DNA of 64,000 bases from Bordetella sp. FB-8 (GTDB lineage: Bacteria; Pseudomonadota; Gammaproteobacteria; Burkholderiales; Burkholderiaceae_B), in contig NZ_KB907784.1 of assembly GCF_000382185.1 (NCBI RefSeq), positions 3,240,633 to 3,304,632 of the forward strand. Reading direction: 5' to 3'. Position 1 is the stretch's first letter; every line of letters begins with the position of its first letter. This document shows, in pieces, positions 26,013 to 36,523 of this stretch. The notes beneath the pieces were generated by a model. It was not told the DNA's origin, did not search any database, and saw only the letters and a list, made by a program, of their open reading frames with translations. Made by a program: the position numbers and the translations under genes.

Positions 26013-26756
26013 ATGGCTGTGCCTATTATGACTGCTTCCTTACTGCCCGTCCTCATTCTTCACACCGGGGATCCACAAGATACGCTCCGGGATCATCACG
26101 GCGGCTACGCCGAGCAGTTGTGCCGTGCTGCCGGCCTGCGTTGCGGCCAGGCCAGCGTGGTGGCCGTCTACCAGGGCGAAATACCCCTATCGCCCGCGGC
26201 CTATCGGGCGGTGCTCATCACCGGCTCGCCGGCCATGGTCACCGACCACGAACCCTGGAGCGAGGCGTCCGCGGTGTGGCTGCGCGAGGCCGTGGCGGCT
26301 GGCCTGCCGATCTTCGGCGTCTGCTATGGCCACCAACTGCTGGCCTACGCCCTGGGCGGCGATGTGGACTACAACCCGGCTGGCCGGTCCCTGGGCACTC
26401 GTGCCGTGGAGCGCACCGGCGCCGATCCGCTCACCGCGGGCCTGCCCGACCGATTTTCCGCCCAGATGATGCATTCCCAGATCGTTACGCGCCCGCCCGA
26501 AGGCAGCGCGGTTCTCGCGCGGGCCGACCACGATCCCCATCAACTGCTGCGCTACGCGCCAGGCGTGTATTCCTGCCAGTTTCATCCCGAATTCGGCACC
26601 GACTTCATGCGCGAATACCTGCTGCGCAACGCACAAGTTTTGAGCGGAAAAGGTCTTGACGTCCCTGCCCTGGCCAATGCGCTCGAATCCACGCCCCTGG
26701 CAACCGGCTTGCTGAAGAAATTTCTGGATTTGTACGCGTCCCGAGCGACCGCCTGA
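26013..26756 (+). CDS. Class I glutamine amidotransferase-like protein
   Basis: A 247-aa stand-alone class I (GATase1) domain, of the type called GMP-synthase-like glutamine amidotransferase. The nucleophile elbow is IFGVCYGHQLLAYALGG (cysteine near residue 98), and the partner His-Glu pair is YSCQFHPEFGTDF (near 186-198). Such proteins hydrolyse glutamine or, in homologues like the gamma-glutamyl-cleaving ones, related amides. ATG at 26013 has AAGAG just upstream; an alternative ATG is at 26028. It starts 28 bp from the divergent nfeD. Substrate unknown. Confidence 0.85.
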   Translation: MAVPIMTASLLPVLILHTGDPQDTLRDHHGGYAEQLCRAAGLRCGQASVVAVYQGEIPLSPAAYRAVLITGSPAMVTDHEPWSEASAVWLREAVAAGLPIFGVCYGHQLLAYALGGDVDYNPAGRSLGTRAVERTGADPLTAGLPDRFSAQMMHSQIVTRPPEGSAVLARADHDPHQLLRYAPGVYSCQFHPEFGTDFMREYLLRNAQVLSGKGLDVPALANALESTPLATGLLKKFLDLYASRATA

Positions 26757-26809
26757 AACGCATGCCGCATACGCCGCGTCCGGGATGCGGCGTCTGACGG
26801 GCGCGAGGC

Positions 26810-27793
26810 CTACCGCGCTATCCGCGCCAGCCAATCATGAACGCGCTGTGCGATCGACAGGCTGTTGCGGTCCATGATGAGCATATGGCTGTTGCCCTTG
26901 ATGCCCTGGGCTGGCAAGTCCAGCACGTCGGCAACGCAGCCGCTCGCGCCCAGGGCCAGCCGGTAGCGTTCAGCTGCAGCCCGGTAGTGTGCCCAGGCCC
27001 GGCTTGCGCCTTCTATGAAATCGCCCCAGACAAACAGATGCGGCGCTTGCACGGCGGCAGGCTGTTCGCCGAGCGCGAGCGCTGGCTCGATCGCCACGAC
27101 CGCGCGCACCAGGTCGGGATGGCGCCGCGCGCACTGCAGCGCATAGGCGGCTCCCTGGCTGTGCCCGATCACCACGCATGGGCCTGTTTCGCGCAAAAGC
27201 GCGGCGTAGGCTTGCAGCGCGTATTCTTGCGTACCCGCCCAACGGCCCACGAACTGACGCCCGAACTGCTCGATGGCCTCGACGGGAAACTCGCTGCCCG
27301 GATACGCCGCATTGCGCAGATCGCGCGCCGAAGCACCGCTCGGATAAGCGCCCTCGGCGCCGAAGCGAAAGTGATGCCAGACGGCATTGAGCGAACGATG
27401 CTCGGGCGGGTCGGCAAGTATCTGCGGGCAGGCCGGAAACGATGCCCTGCCCCGCTCGAAGGCATCGGAAACCACCACCTCGTACCGGGCGCGCAGAAAG
27501 TATTCGAGCCAGCCGGGGCGGCCGTCGGGCGTTTCGTCCCAGCAAGCGCCGGTCAAACCGCCGCCATGCCACAACAGCAAGGGTAAAGCGTAGGCGCGGC
27601 GCGTCTGCTGGTAATGCGTCGCATACAACTGTCCGACCATGTGATCGCCGTTCATGTCGACGGTGACCGGTGCATCGCCAGGAGTGCGGGCGCGCGTTTC
27701 GACCGGAAAGCCATCGACATGTCGCCGCATTCCGCCGACGTGAAAGCCGCGGATCCGGCGCAGTCTGATCGGGCTATCGGATGTATCGTGCAT
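26810..27793 (-). CDS. Alpha/beta hydrolase family protein
   Basis: A 327-aa alpha/beta hydrolase. The oxyanion segment is PLLLWHGGGLTGACWDETPD at about residues 71-90, the nucleophile elbow VVIGHSQGAAYALQ near 208-221 (Ser in G-H-S-Q-G), and the catalytic histidine is likely in IKGNSHMLIMDRNS near the end. The acidic residue probably lies in IEPALALGEQ or the later WGDFIEG. No signal peptide, so cytoplasmic. The first 45 residues are variable and a later start cannot be excluded. Esterase activity is the family expectation; substrate unknown. Confidence 0.83.
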   Translation of the reverse strand: MHDTSDSPIRLRRIRGFHVGGMRRHVDGFPVETRARTPGDAPVTVDMNGDHMVGQLYATHYQQTRRAYALPLLLWHGGGLTGACWDETPDGRPGWLEYFLRARYEVVVSDAFERGRASFPACPQILADPPEHRSLNAVWHHFRFGAEGAYPSGASARDLRNAAYPGSEFPVEAIEQFGRQFVGRWAGTQEYALQAYAALLRETGPCVVIGHSQGAAYALQCARRHPDLVRAVVAIEPALALGEQPAAVQAPHLFVWGDFIEGASRAWAHYRAAAERYRLALGASGCVADVLDLPAQGIKGNSHMLIMDRNSLSIAQRVHDWLARIAR

Positions 27794-27911
27794 TGAGGGG
27801 AATCGGCCACAATGAGATAAAAATTGCCGGATAGACTAATGCCCCGTAAATCCAGCGCAAAGCGGACTTCCGAGGCATGGGATCGCGGCCTTTTTACAGA
27901 TTCGGGCTGTC

Positions 27912-30290
27912 TTAACCAGCCGCCAACTTCTGCCAGGTATCGACCACCGTGTCTGGATTCAGCGACATGGACAGGATGCCTTCGTCCTTGAGCCACTGCG
28001 CAAAATCGGGATGGTCGCTGGGGCCCTGGCCGCAGATGCCCACATACTTGCCGGCCTTCAGGCAGGCCTGGATCGCCCGGCGCAGCATGAATTTGACCGC
28101 CTCGTCACGCTCGTCGAAGTCGGCCGCCAGCAGTTCCATGCCCGAGTCGCGGTCCAGACCCAGGGTGAGCTGGGTCATGTCGTTCGAGCCGATCGAGAAT
28201 CCATCGAAGTGCTCAAGGAACTGCTCGGCCAGAATGGCGTTGGTCGGCACTTCGCACATCATGACCACGCGCAGGCCGTTCTCGCCGCGTTTGAGGCCAT
28301 GAGCGGCCAGCAGATCGATGACGCGTTTAGCCTGGTTCACGGTGCGCACGAAGGGCACCATGATCTCGACGTTGGTCAGGCCCATCTGGTCACGCACTTT
28401 CTTCAAGGCTTCGCATTCCATCTTGAAGCACTCGGCGAAGTCGTCGGCGATGTAGCGCGAGGCGCCGCGAAAGCCCAACATGGGGTTCTCTTCCTCGGGC
28501 TCATAGCGCGAGCCGCCCACCAGCTTGCGGTATTCGTTGGACTTGAAGTCCGACAGGCGCACGATCACCGACTTGGGATAGAACGCCGCGCCGATGGTGG
28601 CAATGCCTTCGGCCAGTTTCTCGACGAAGAATGCGCGTGGGCTGGCGTAGCCCCGGGCGGCCGACTCTACCGCCTTCTTCAGGTCGCTGTCGACGTTGGG
28701 ATAGTCGAGCACGGCCTTGGGATGGATGCCGATATTGTTGTTGATGATGAATTCCAGGCGGGCCAGGCCGACGCCGCAGTTGGGGATTTGCGCGAAATCG
28801 AAGGCCAACTGCGGGTTGCCCACGTTCATCATGATCTTCAGGTCCAGCGCGGGCATGTCGCCGCGCTGCACTTCTTCCACTTCGGTCTCGATCAGACCGT
28901 CGTAGATGCGACCTTCGTCGCCTTCGGCGCAGGACACGGTGACCGACTGGCCTTCCTTGAGCAGGCTGGTGCCTTCGCCGGTGCCCACCACGGCCGGGAT
29001 GCCCAGTTCGCGGGCGATGATCGCCGCGTGGCAAGTGCGACCACCTCGGTTGGTGATGATGGCCGAAGCACGCTTCATGACGGGTTCCCAGTTGGGATCG
29101 GTCATGTCGGTGACCAATACGTCGCCAGGCTGGACTTTGTCCATCTCCGACACATCGGCCACGATGCGCACGGGACCCGAACCGATCTTCTGGCCAATGG
29201 CGCGGCCGGTGATGATGACCTGGCCGGTGGCTTTCAGGCGGTAGCGCTGCTGCACATCGCTGTTGGCCTGCTGCGATTTTACGGTTTCGGGGCGAGCCTG
29301 CAGGATGTAGAGCTTGCCGTCGACGCCGTCGCGGCCCCATTCCACGTCCATGGGACGACCGTAGTGCTTCTCGATGATGACGGCATAGCGCGCGAGTTCG
29401 CAGACTTCGTCGTCGGTGAGCGAATAGCGGTTGCGTTCGGACACGGGTACGTCCACCGTGCGTACGGCCGATTCGCCGGGCTTGCGTTCGGTGTTGAATT
29501 CCATCTTGATCAGCTTGGAGCCGATGCGGCGGCTGACGATGGGGTAGTGGCCGTTGGCCAGGGAAGGCTTGAAGACGTAGAACTCGTCGGGGTTAACGGC
29601 GCCCTGCACCACGGTCTCGCCCAGGCCGTAGGACGAGGTGATGAACACCACGTCCTCAAAGCCCGACTCAGTGTCGATGGTGAACATCACGCCGGCGCTG
29701 CCCTTGTCCGAGCGCACCATGCGTTGGATGCCGGCTGAAAGCGCCACGCCGGCGTGTTCGTAGCCCTTGTGCACGCGATACGAGATGGCGCGGTCGTTGT
29801 AGAGCGAGGCGAAGACGTGGCGAATCTTATCGAGCACATCGTCGATGCCGACCACGTTCAGAAAGGTTTCCTGCTGGCCGGCGAACGAGGCATCGGGCAG
29901 GTCTTCGGCGGTGGCCGAAGAGCGCACGGCGAACGAACCCTGGCCGTCGGCGTCGAGCTTGGCGAAAGCATCGCGGATGGCCTTTTCGAACTCAGGCGAG
30001 AATGGTGCCTCGACGACCCATTGGCGGATCTGCGCGCCGACCGTGGCCAGCTCGCGCACGTCTTCGGGATTGAGCGTGGACAGGCGCTCGGCGATGCGCT
30101 GGTCCAGGCCGGAAGCCTGGAGAAAGTCGCGGAAAGCCTCGGCGGTGGTCGCGAAGCCGCCCGGCACACGGACTCCGGCGCCGGACAGCTGACTGATCAT
30201 CTCACCTAGCGATGCGTTCTTGCCTCCTACCGAGTCCACGTCCGTCATGCGGAGCTGCTCGAATGAAACGACATACGACATTGAAGTCAC
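27912..30290 (-). CDS. ppsA: Phosphoenolpyruvate synthase
   Basis: A 792-aa enzyme forming PEP from pyruvate with ATP giving AMP and phosphate, the first step of gluconeogenesis from C3 acids. The N-terminal ATP-grasp-like domain starts [16 protein letters not shown] near residue 20; the swivelling domain carries the phosphohistidine in [19 protein letters not shown] (about residues 418-436); the PEP/pyruvate barrel ends with [16 protein letters not shown] and [11 protein letters not shown]. Length is standard. Divergent from ppsR, whose product controls it by phosphorylation of the threonine next to the phosphohistidine (the T of RTCH). Confidence 0.96.
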   Translation of the reverse strand: MTSMSYVVSFEQLRMTDVDSVGGKNASLGEMISQLSGAGVRVPGGFATTAEAFRDFLQASGLDQRIAERLSTLNPEDVRELATVGAQIRQWVVEAPFSPEFEKAIRDAFAKLDADGQGSFAVRSSATAEDLPDASFAGQQETFLNVVGIDDVLDKIRHVFASLYNDRAISYRVHKGYEHAGVALSAGIQRMVRSDKGSAGVMFTIDTESGFEDVVFITSSYGLGETVVQGAVNPDEFYVFKPSLANGHYPIVSRRIGSKLIKMEFNTERKPGESAVRTVDVPVSERNRYSLTDDEVCELARYAVIIEKHYGRPMDVEWGRDGVDGKLYILQARPETVKSQQANSDVQQRYRLKATGQVIITGRAIGQKIGSGPVRIVADVSEMDKVQPGDVLVTDMTDPNWEPVMKRASAIITNRGGRTCHAAIIARELGIPAVVGTGEGTSLLKEGQSVTVSCAEGDEGRIYDGLIETEVEEVQRGDMPALDLKIMMNVGNPQLAFDFAQIPNCGVGLARLEFIINNNIGIHPKAVLDYPNVDSDLKKAVESAARGYASPRAFFVEKLAEGIATIGAAFYPKSVIVRLSDFKSNEYRKLVGGSRYEPEEENPMLGFRGASRYIADDFAECFKMECEALKKVRDQMGLTNVEIMVPFVRTVNQAKRVIDLLAAHGLKRGENGLRVVMMCEVPTNAILAEQFLEHFDGFSIGSNDMTQLTLGLDRDSGMELLAADFDERDEAVKFMLRRAIQACLKAGKYVGICGQGPSDHPDFAQWLKDEGILSMSLNPDTVVDTWQKLAAG

Positions 30291-30518
30291 CTTTTACAAT
30301 GGAAAGAAAGCGAGTTTGGTCAGCACGCCGGGGAGCTGCATGATTTCCCCGGAAAATGCGCTGGCCAAACCGGCCTTGCGATGCCGCTGTTGCTGCTCGT
30401 ATTGCTACGATTGCCGCTTCGGTCGTGACTGTCGGATGCCTGCTTACAGGGAACCGATTGTACCCGCTCACCCCTGGTAAAACCCTAGGCTCCGCAAATC
30501 CCGTCGAAATTTTTACAT

Positions 30519-31343
30519 ATGAATGACAAGCTCACACCTCGCTCGGTTTTCATCGTTTCAGATAGTACCGGCATCACCGCGGAAACCTTCAGCCACTCGG
30601 TATTGGCGCAGTTCGACGAGGTCGAGTTCCACACGGTGCGAATGCCCTTCATCGACAATCTGGAGAAGGCCGAGGACGTGGTCCGGCGCATCGATCAGGT
30701 CGCCCTGGAGGCCGGCCTCAAGCCCATCGTCTTCAGCACCCTGGTAAACCCGGCCATCCAGGCGGTGGTGCGCCAGGCCAACGGGCTGTTCCTGGACCTG
30801 ATCGGTACCTTCGTGGGCCCGATAGAGCAGTCGCTCGGCTTGAAGTCCAGCCACGTCATTGGCCGCGCGTGGATGCCGGCAAACTCGCAGAAATACCAGC
30901 ATCGCATCGAGGCCATCAATTTCAGCCTTTCGCACGACGACGGGCAGTTCATCACCCAGTTGGGCGAGGCCGACGTGATTCTGGTGGGGGTGTCGCGCTG
31001 CGGCAAGACGCCGACCAGCCTCTATCTGGCCATGCAATATGCGATCAAGGCCGCGAATTTTCCGCTTACGCCGGACGATTTCGAACGCATCACGCTGCCC
31101 AAGACTCTGCAACCCCACCGCAACAAGCTTTTCGGCCTGTCCATCGATCCGGACCGCCTGTCCCAGGTGCGCAATGAGCGCCGGCCCAACAGTCAGTATG
31201 CGACGATCGAGCAGTGCCGCTACGAGGTGAACGAAGCCGAGCGGATGATGCGGCGCGATGGGATCGCGTGGATGTCGACGACGACCAAATCGATCGAGGA
31301 GATTGCGACTACGGTGATCCAGGAAGTGGGGTTGATCCGGTAA
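30519..31343 (+). CDS. ppsR: PEP synthase regulatory kinase/phosphorylase
   Basis: A 274-aa DUF299 protein. In E. coli PpsR uses ADP to phosphorylate the regulatory threonine of PEP synthase and phosphate to remove it. The start RSVFIVSDSTGITAETFSHS is diagnostic, and the P-loop-like motif VILVGVSRCGKTPTSLYLA lies near residues 149-167 (here RCGKT where many have RSGKT). LSIDPDRLSQVRNERRP and WMSTTTKSIEEIATTVI follow. Length is typical. It is divergent from its target gene ppsA with 228 bp between them. Confidence 0.95.
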   Translation: MNDKLTPRSVFIVSDSTGITAETFSHSVLAQFDEVEFHTVRMPFIDNLEKAEDVVRRIDQVALEAGLKPIVFSTLVNPAIQAVVRQANGLFLDLIGTFVGPIEQSLGLKSSHVIGRAWMPANSQKYQHRIEAINFSLSHDDGQFITQLGEADVILVGVSRCGKTPTSLYLAMQYAIKAANFPLTPDDFERITLPKTLQPHRNKLFGLSIDPDRLSQVRNERRPNSQYATIEQCRYEVNEAERMMRRDGIAWMSTTTKSIEEIATTVIQEVGLIR

Positions 31344-31367
31344 TTCGCTCCTGCAGCAACGACAAGG

Positions 31368-32279
31368 TCAGCCGGCCGATGCGATTTCGCGCGCAATATC
31401 CAGGAAACGTTCGATCGTCGGCGTGATGTCTTCGCGGCGCCAGGCCACACCCGTCTCCAGGACCGGAGCCGTATCGCCCAGGTTGAGGTAGCGCACGCCG
31501 GTGCGTGTCAGGTTGCGCAGCGACGCAGGGACGAACGCGACGCCCATTTCGGCCGATACCAGGCTGATGATGGTTTGCATCTGGATCGCTTCCTGGACGA
31601 TATGCGCCCGCCCGCCATGCGCGGTGCAATAACCAGTCACCAGGTCGTGAAAGGCCGGTGCGCTTTGCCTGGGAAAAAGGATCAGAGGCGCATCCACCAC
31701 CGCTTGCGGGGCAAGCTGCTGGGCCGTGAGGGAGAGTCTTCCCTCCTCTACCCAGCGGCTGGGCACGGCGACGATCAAGGGCTCCGTGATGAGCGGCATA
31801 TAAGACAGCGATTTGTGCAGTCCCGCATTCTGCGGAGGAATGACAAGTCCCGCATGCCGCTTGCCTTCCAGTAGCGCGGCGATCTGCACGTCGCTGGTCG
31901 CCTCGGTCAGCGAAAGCGCGACATCGGGAAAGAGCGCGGTGTAGCGCCGGACCAGTTTCGGCAAGATGCTGTAGTCCGCCGTGCTGACGAAGGAGATGTC
32001 CAGGCGTCCCATGGAGCCGTCGCGCAGGCCCTTGGCGACCTTGGGCAGATCCTCCATGTGGTCCAGCGCTGCATGGACGTGGCTCAGCCATTGCGCGCCC
32101 AGGGGTGTGAGCGCGACGCTGCGCTTGGTCCGGGTGAAAAGCGCGGCGCCGATTTCCTGCTCCAGCGCCATGATGGACTGGCTCAAAGGCGGCTGCGTCA
32201 TGCCGAGCGAGTCGGCGGCTCGTCCAAAATGGAGCGTGCGCGCTACGGCGGCAAAATGCCTTAGTTGTCGAACGTCCAT
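31368..32279 (-). CDS. LysR family transcriptional regulator
   Basis: A 303-aa regulator. The N-terminal winged helix starts MDVRQLRHFAAVARTLHFGR with the recognition-helix pattern LGMTQPPLSQSIMALEQEIG and FTRTKRSVALTPLG (residues about 1-58). The ligand-binding domain begins around 90 (LDISFVSTADYSILP). Divergent from ilvD across 132 bp of AT-rich DNA, so it may control ilvD or a branched-chain pathway; that is inferred from position only. Its 3' end converges on ppsR. Confidence 0.92.
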   Translation of the reverse strand: MDVRQLRHFAAVARTLHFGRAADSLGMTQPPLSQSIMALEQEIGAALFTRTKRSVALTPLGAQWLSHVHAALDHMEDLPKVAKGLRDGSMGRLDISFVSTADYSILPKLVRRYTALFPDVALSLTEATSDVQIAALLEGKRHAGLVIPPQNAGLHKSLSYMPLITEPLIVAVPSRWVEEGRLSLTAQQLAPQAVVDAPLILFPRQSAPAFHDLVTGYCTAHGGRAHIVQEAIQMQTIISLVSAEMGVAFVPASLRNLTRTGVRYLNLGDTAPVLETGVAWRREDITPTIERFLDIAREIASAG

Positions 32280-32411
32280 GGCTTTAATACTCTAAACAAC
32301 TTAATGCAGCATAAATAATATATTTTACTTATCTCTGGGCGTCTATTATCTTTGCATCTGATTGAAAATTGAGCCGCCCGCCGCTCATAAAACGACCTGA
32401 GGAGCCCCGCT

Positions 32412-34277
32412 ATGCCGCACTACCGATCCCGTACCACCACGCACGGACGCAACATGGCCGGCGCGCGCGCGCTGTGGCGCGCGACAGGCATGCAGGACGG
32501 GGACTTTGGCAAGCCGATCATCGCGGTGGTCAACTCGTTCACGCAGTTTGTGCCGGGGCACGTGCACCTGAAGGACCTGGGGCAGTTGGTGGCGCGCCAG
32601 ATCGAGGCAGCCGGTGGGGTGGCCAAGGAGTTCAACACCATTGCGGTGGACGATGGTATTGCCATGGGCCATGGCGGCATGCTGTATTCGCTGCCCTCGC
32701 GCGAACTGATCGCCGACTCGGTGGAGTACATGGTCAACGCGCACTGCGCCGACGCCATGGTGTGCATCTCGAACTGCGACAAGATCACCCCGGGCATGCT
32801 CATGGCCGCCATGCGGCTGAACATTCCGGTGGTGTTCATCTCGGGCGGGCCGATGGAGGCGGGCAAGATCGCCTCGCCGGCCGGCGGCAAGGTGAGCGCC
32901 AAGATCGACCTGATCGATGCCATGATCAAGGCGGCCGATCCGGGCATCACCGACGCGCAGGCCGAAGAGTATGAGCGCAGCGCCTGCCCCACCTGCGGCT
33001 CGTGCTCGGGCATGTTCACGGCCAACTCCATGAACTGCCTGACCGAGGCGATCGGCCTGTCGCTGCCGGGCAACGGCACCATTGTGGCCACGCACGCCTG
33101 GCGCCGCGGTCTGTTCGAAGAGGCCGGTCGCTTGGTGGTCGAGCTGTGCCGGCGCTACTACGAGCAGGACGACGTCTCGGTGCTGCCGCGCAACATTGCC
33201 ACCAAGAGCGCCTTCGCCAACGCCATGACGCTGGACGTGGCCATGGGTGGCTCGACCAACACGGTGCTGCATCTGCTGGCCGCGGCCCAGGAAGGGGGCG
33301 TGGACTTCACCATGGCCGACATCGACCGGATCTCGCGGCGCGTACCCTGCCTGTGCAAGGTGGCCCCCTCCACCGACAAGTACCACATCGAGGACGTGCA
33401 CCGCGCCGGGGGCATCATCGGCATCCTGGGCGAGCTGGCGCGCGCGGGCCTGCTGGATCTGTCCTGCGGTAATGTGCATAGTGGCACGCTGGGCCAGGCG
33501 ATCGTCAAGTGGGACGTGACGAACGAAAGCAACGAAGAAGCGCGCAAGTTCTTCCGCGCCGCGCCCGGCGGCATTCCCACCACCGTGGCGTTCAGCCAGG
33601 ACGCGACCTTCCTCACGCTGGATGCGGACCGCAAGTCCGGCTGCATCCGCAGCCAGGAACACGCTTACTCCAAGGATGGCGGCCTGGCCGTGCTGTACGG
33701 CAACCTGGCCGAGAAAGGGTGCATCGTAAAAACAGCCGGCGTGGATGAATCGCAATGGACCTTCACCGGGCGCGCGCGCGTGTTCGAAAGCCAGGACGAT
33801 GCGGTCGAAGGCATCCTGGGCGATAAGGTCGTGCCGGGCGACGTGGTGGTGATTCGCTACGAAGGCCCCAAGGGCGGTCCGGGCATGCAGGAAATGCTCT
33901 ACCCGACCTCGTACCTGAAGTCCAAAGGCCTGGGCAAACACTGCGCTCTGTTTACCGACGGGCGCTTCTCGGGCGGCTCCTCGGGCCTGGTGATCGGCCA
34001 TGCTTCGCCCGAAGCGGCCCAGGGCGGCGCCATCGGCCTGGTCGAGGACGGCGACACCATCGAGATCGACATCCCCAACCGCCGCATGCACTTGGCCGTA
34101 TCCGACGCCGAGCTGGCCAAGCGCCGCGCCGTCATGCAGGCGCGCGGCGAGAAGGCCTGGAAGCCGCAGAACCGCGTGCGCGAGGTGTCCCTGGCGCTGC
34201 AGGCCTATGCGGCCCTGGCCACCTCGGCCGATCGCGGCGCCGTGCGCGATCTGGCCCAATTGGCCGGGCCGCGATAG
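32412..34277 (+). CDS. ilvD: Dihydroxy-acid dehydratase
   Basis: A 621-aa enzyme dehydrating 2,3-dihydroxy-3-methylbutanoate and its pentanoate homologue to the 2-oxo acids in valine and isoleucine synthesis. The iron-sulfur ligands are visible: [13 protein letters not shown] near residues 118-130 and [18 protein letters not shown] near 194-211. The end carries [21 protein letters not shown]. Length and motifs match the long IlvD form with a [2Fe-2S] or [4Fe-4S] cluster. A near-perfect direct repeat spans its stop codon. It probably has its own promoter in the intergenic gap shared with the LysR gene. Confidence 0.96.
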   Translation: MPHYRSRTTTHGRNMAGARALWRATGMQDGDFGKPIIAVVNSFTQFVPGHVHLKDLGQLVARQIEAAGGVAKEFNTIAVDDGIAMGHGGMLYSLPSRELIADSVEYMVNAHCADAMVCISNCDKITPGMLMAAMRLNIPVVFISGGPMEAGKIASPAGGKVSAKIDLIDAMIKAADPGITDAQAEEYERSACPTCGSCSGMFTANSMNCLTEAIGLSLPGNGTIVATHAWRRGLFEEAGRLVVELCRRYYEQDDVSVLPRNIATKSAFANAMTLDVAMGGSTNTVLHLLAAAQEGGVDFTMADIDRISRRVPCLCKVAPSTDKYHIEDVHRAGGIIGILGELARAGLLDLSCGNVHSGTLGQAIVKWDVTNESNEEARKFFRAAPGGIPTTVAFSQDATFLTLDADRKSGCIRSQEHAYSKDGGLAVLYGNLAEKGCIVKTAGVDESQWTFTGRARVFESQDDAVEGILGDKVVPGDVVVIRYEGPKGGPGMQEMLYPTSYLKSKGLGKHCALFTDGRFSGGSSGLVIGHASPEAAQGGAIGLVEDGDTIEIDIPNRRMHLAVSDAELAKRRAVMQARGEKAWKPQNRVREVSLALQAYAALATSADRGAVRDLAQLAGPR

Positions 34278-34304
34278 GCCGGGCCGCGATTAGGCCGGGC
34301 TGCG
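34261..34304 (+). repeat. 15-nt tandem repeat across the ilvD stop codon
   Basis: About three copies of (T/A)GGCCGGGCCGCGAT: two exact copies (34261-34275, 34276-34290) and a third, diverged one. The first copy encodes the last ilvD codons (AGPR) and the stop codon falls at the junction. Confidence 0.7.
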
Positions 34305-34330
34305 CGCCACCCCGTCGACCGGATTCCGGC

Positions 34331-35098
34331 TCAAAAACGGCCGGACAGTTCCGACAGTGCTTTCGAGGACTCGATCAAGTCCTCGAGCATGGCCGAGCGC
34401 TTATGCGGATCGATGTCGCGGCTCGTCATGAAGCAGAGCGCGGCGACGCTCTGGCCTGCACGGCCCATGATCGGTGCCGCCATGCAATAGCGGAATGCAT
34501 GCGACAGGCCCTCGGTGCAGCAATAGCCCTGCGCCGCCGCGTGTTCGACATCCCGAAGGAAGTCGTCGAATCCGACACGCTGGCCGTTCTCGAGCACGAA
34601 GTCGTCGGCCGGGATCAGCGCACGTATTTCGTCTGTGCCCAGGTGACCGAGCAGCAAGCGCCCGGTTGCGGTCCACGGAATCGGCACCTTGACGCCGATC
34701 TCGGAGCTGACATTGAACGGCCGGGTGCCGCTGGTTTCAGACAGCACCACGGTGTATTTATTGCCTTCGAGAATGCAAAGCTGCGTGGTCTCGTCGTATT
34801 TGCGCACGAGATCCAGAATGGTCTGGTGCGCACGGCGGATCAAATCGTTATGCAGGGCATAGTCGGCGCCGTAGTAGTGCATGACGCGGCCGAAGAACAC
34901 GGCGCCGTCGGCGGCCGTCTCGAGCCAGCCGGCCTCGGTAAGAATGGTCACGAGTTCATAGATGCTGGATCGCGGCGCACCCGTCGCGTCGATCAGCTCG
35001 CGCATCGTCATCGGCCGGCGCGCGGCATGCAGCTGGTCGAGTATATCGACTACGCGATCGACGCCTCTTGCTCTTGCTGCGCTAGGTATGGCTGCCAT
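34331..35098 (-). CDS. IclR family transcriptional regulator
   Basis: A 255-aa IclR-type regulator. The winged helix occupies residues 10-70 (GVDRVVDILDQLHAARRPMT; MRELIDATGAPRSSIYELVT), and the effector-binding domain follows (FNVSSEIGVKVPIPWTATGR; QGYCCTEGLSHAFRYCMAAP). It is the last gene of the amino-acid ABC operon, 12 bp after the ATPase gene, and is the obvious candidate to bind the 40-bp palindrome before the operon at 38178-38217. IclR proteins usually answer to a small organic acid or amino-acid-derived effector, so substrate control of the importer is plausible. Confidence 0.92.
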   Translation of the reverse strand: MAAIPSAARARGVDRVVDILDQLHAARRPMTMRELIDATGAPRSSIYELVTILTEAGWLETAADGAVFFGRVMHYYGADYALHNDLIRRAHQTILDLVRKYDETTQLCILEGNKYTVVLSETSGTRPFNVSSEIGVKVPIPWTATGRLLLGHLGTDEIRALIPADDFVLENGQRVGFDDFLRDVEHAAAQGYCCTEGLSHAFRYCMAAPIMGRAGQSVAALCFMTSRDIDPHKRSAMLEDLIESSKALSELSGRF

Positions 35099-35110
35099 CC
35101 GTCTAGTCCG

Positions 35111-35863
35111 TCAATGATCGAGCACGCGATGCAGGAACTGGCGCGTGCGGTCCTGCTGCGGGTTGGTAAAAAAGTTCTCGGGCTCGCCTTGCTCGGCGAT
35201 CACCCCCTTGTCCATGAATACGATGCGGTCGGCAGTCTTGCGCGCGAAACCCATTTCGTGCGTGACGACGACCATAGTCATGCCATCGCGCGCCAGGCCG
35301 CGCATCACTTCGGTCACCTCGCCCACGAGTTCCGGATCGAGCGCCGACGTCGCTTCATCGAAAAACATAATGTGTGGTTCGACGGCGAGCGACCGCGCGA
35401 TCGCGACGCGCTGCTGCTGGCCGCCCGACAACTGGCTAGGATAATGCTCGGCGCGATCAGCCAGGCCGACCCGATCGAGCGCCGACATTGCGCGCTGCTT
35501 GGCTTGATCCGGCGTCAACTTGCGCGCCTTGATTAGCGCGAGCATCACATTGCCCAGCGCGGTCTTGTGCGGAAATAGGTTGAATTGCTGAAACACCATG
35601 CCCACATGGCCGCGGATTTCCTTGGCGCGGCGCGCGTCGTGCAGCGGTACGTCGTTGACCCATACCTCGCCGGCATCCGAGGTTTCGAGACCAGCCATGA
35701 TGCGCAGCACAGTGCTCTTGCCAGAGCCGGAAGCGCCGATCAGTACAAGGACCTCGCTCTGCCTGACGTCCAGATTGATCTGCTGCAGCACCCTGGTCGT
35801 GCCGAATGCCTTGCTGACGCCGGACAAGGTGATGACGGACTTGCTGGAAGTATGGGCGGTCAT
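35111..35863 (-). CDS. Polar amino acid ABC transporter ATP-binding protein
   Basis: A 250-aa cytoplasmic ATPase of the GlnQ/HisP type powering the two permeases next to it. Walker A is [14 protein letters not shown] (about 40-53), Q-loop [19 protein letters not shown], signature [16 protein letters not shown] near 146-161 and Walker [17 protein letters not shown]. The switch histidine is in [17 protein letters not shown]. Its ATG overlaps the preceding permease stop by 4 nt. The open frame upstream to 36157 is shadow. Confidence 0.95.
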   Translation of the reverse strand: MTAHTSSKSVITLSGVSKAFGTTRVLQQINLDVRQSEVLVLIGASGSGKSTVLRIMAGLETSDAGEVWVNDVPLHDARRAKEIRGHVGMVFQQFNLFPHKTALGNVMLALIKARKLTPDQAKQRAMSALDRVGLADRAEHYPSQLSGGQQQRVAIARSLAVEPHIMFFDEATSALDPELVGEVTEVMRGLARDGMTMVVVTHEMGFARKTADRIVFMDKGVIAEQGEPENFFTNPQQDRTRQFLHRVLDH

Positions 35864-36504
35864 GAAAGACTCCTGCGGTCGTGGTGGCGCACCCACTGCG
35901 ACAGCGGGAAGCAGACAATGAAGTACAGCAGGGCGACAAGTCCGTATATCTCGATAGGCTTGCCGATGCGGTCGACGATGCCCTGGCCGCCACGCATCAG
36001 TTCGGACAGTCCGATCATGCTGACGATGGACGTATCCTTGATCAAGGACAAGTATTGGCCGATGAGCGGCGCCAGCACGATCTTGCGCGTTTGCGGCAGC
36101 ACGACGGAAAAGAAGGTCTGCACTCCGGTCAGGCCCAGGATCTGCGACACCTCCCATTGCCCTTTCGGCACCGCCTCGATGCCCGAGCGGAAGATTTCGG
36201 AGATATAGGCGCCCTGATAGATACTCATTCCGATGACACCGGCCGCAAATTCATTGATGGAATAGCCGAAATAGGACACGCCGAAGTAGATGAACATCAG
36301 CGTGATCAGGATCGGCGTGCCACGGAACAGTTCCGTGTACAGTTTTGCAATGGTCGAGGTGCCCCACGGCCCGAAGGACCGCAGCACTGCCGCAAGCAAC
36401 CCGATCAGCGTGCCACCGGCGATGGCGCAGACCGACAGCAGCAGCGTTACAAGCAGCCCTTGGAGCAGCGTCGACAGACTGGCCATGAGCAGTGCGGTAG
36501 ACAT
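35860..36504 (-). CDS. Amino acid ABC transporter permease (second)
   Basis: A 214-aa HisM/GlnP-type permease with about five membrane helices. The EAA-type loop is [26 protein letters not shown] around residues 97-120, where it contacts the ATPase, and [23 protein letters not shown] [14 protein letters not shown] precedes it. ATG at 36504 has the ribosome site just upstream; a longer frame to 36549 overlaps the first permease and is less likely. The ATGA overlap with the ATPase gene couples their translation. Confidence 0.93.
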   Translation of the reverse strand: MSTALLMASLSTLLQGLLVTLLLSVCAIAGGTLIGLLAAVLRSFGPWGTSTIAKLYTELFRGTPILITLMFIYFGVSYFGYSINEFAAGVIGMSIYQGAYISEIFRSGIEAVPKGQWEVSQILGLTGVQTFFSVVLPQTRKIVLAPLIGQYLSLIKDTSIVSMIGLSELMRGGQGIVDRIGKPIEIYGLVALLYFIVCFPLSQWVRHHDRRSLS

Positions 36505-36523
36505 GTGATATCTCCGTAGCGGT

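Noticed and set aside
32369..34277. Long antisense frame opposite ilvD (over 600 codons)
   Set aside because: A by-product of high GC third positions; no protein family and the sense strand is a clear IlvD.
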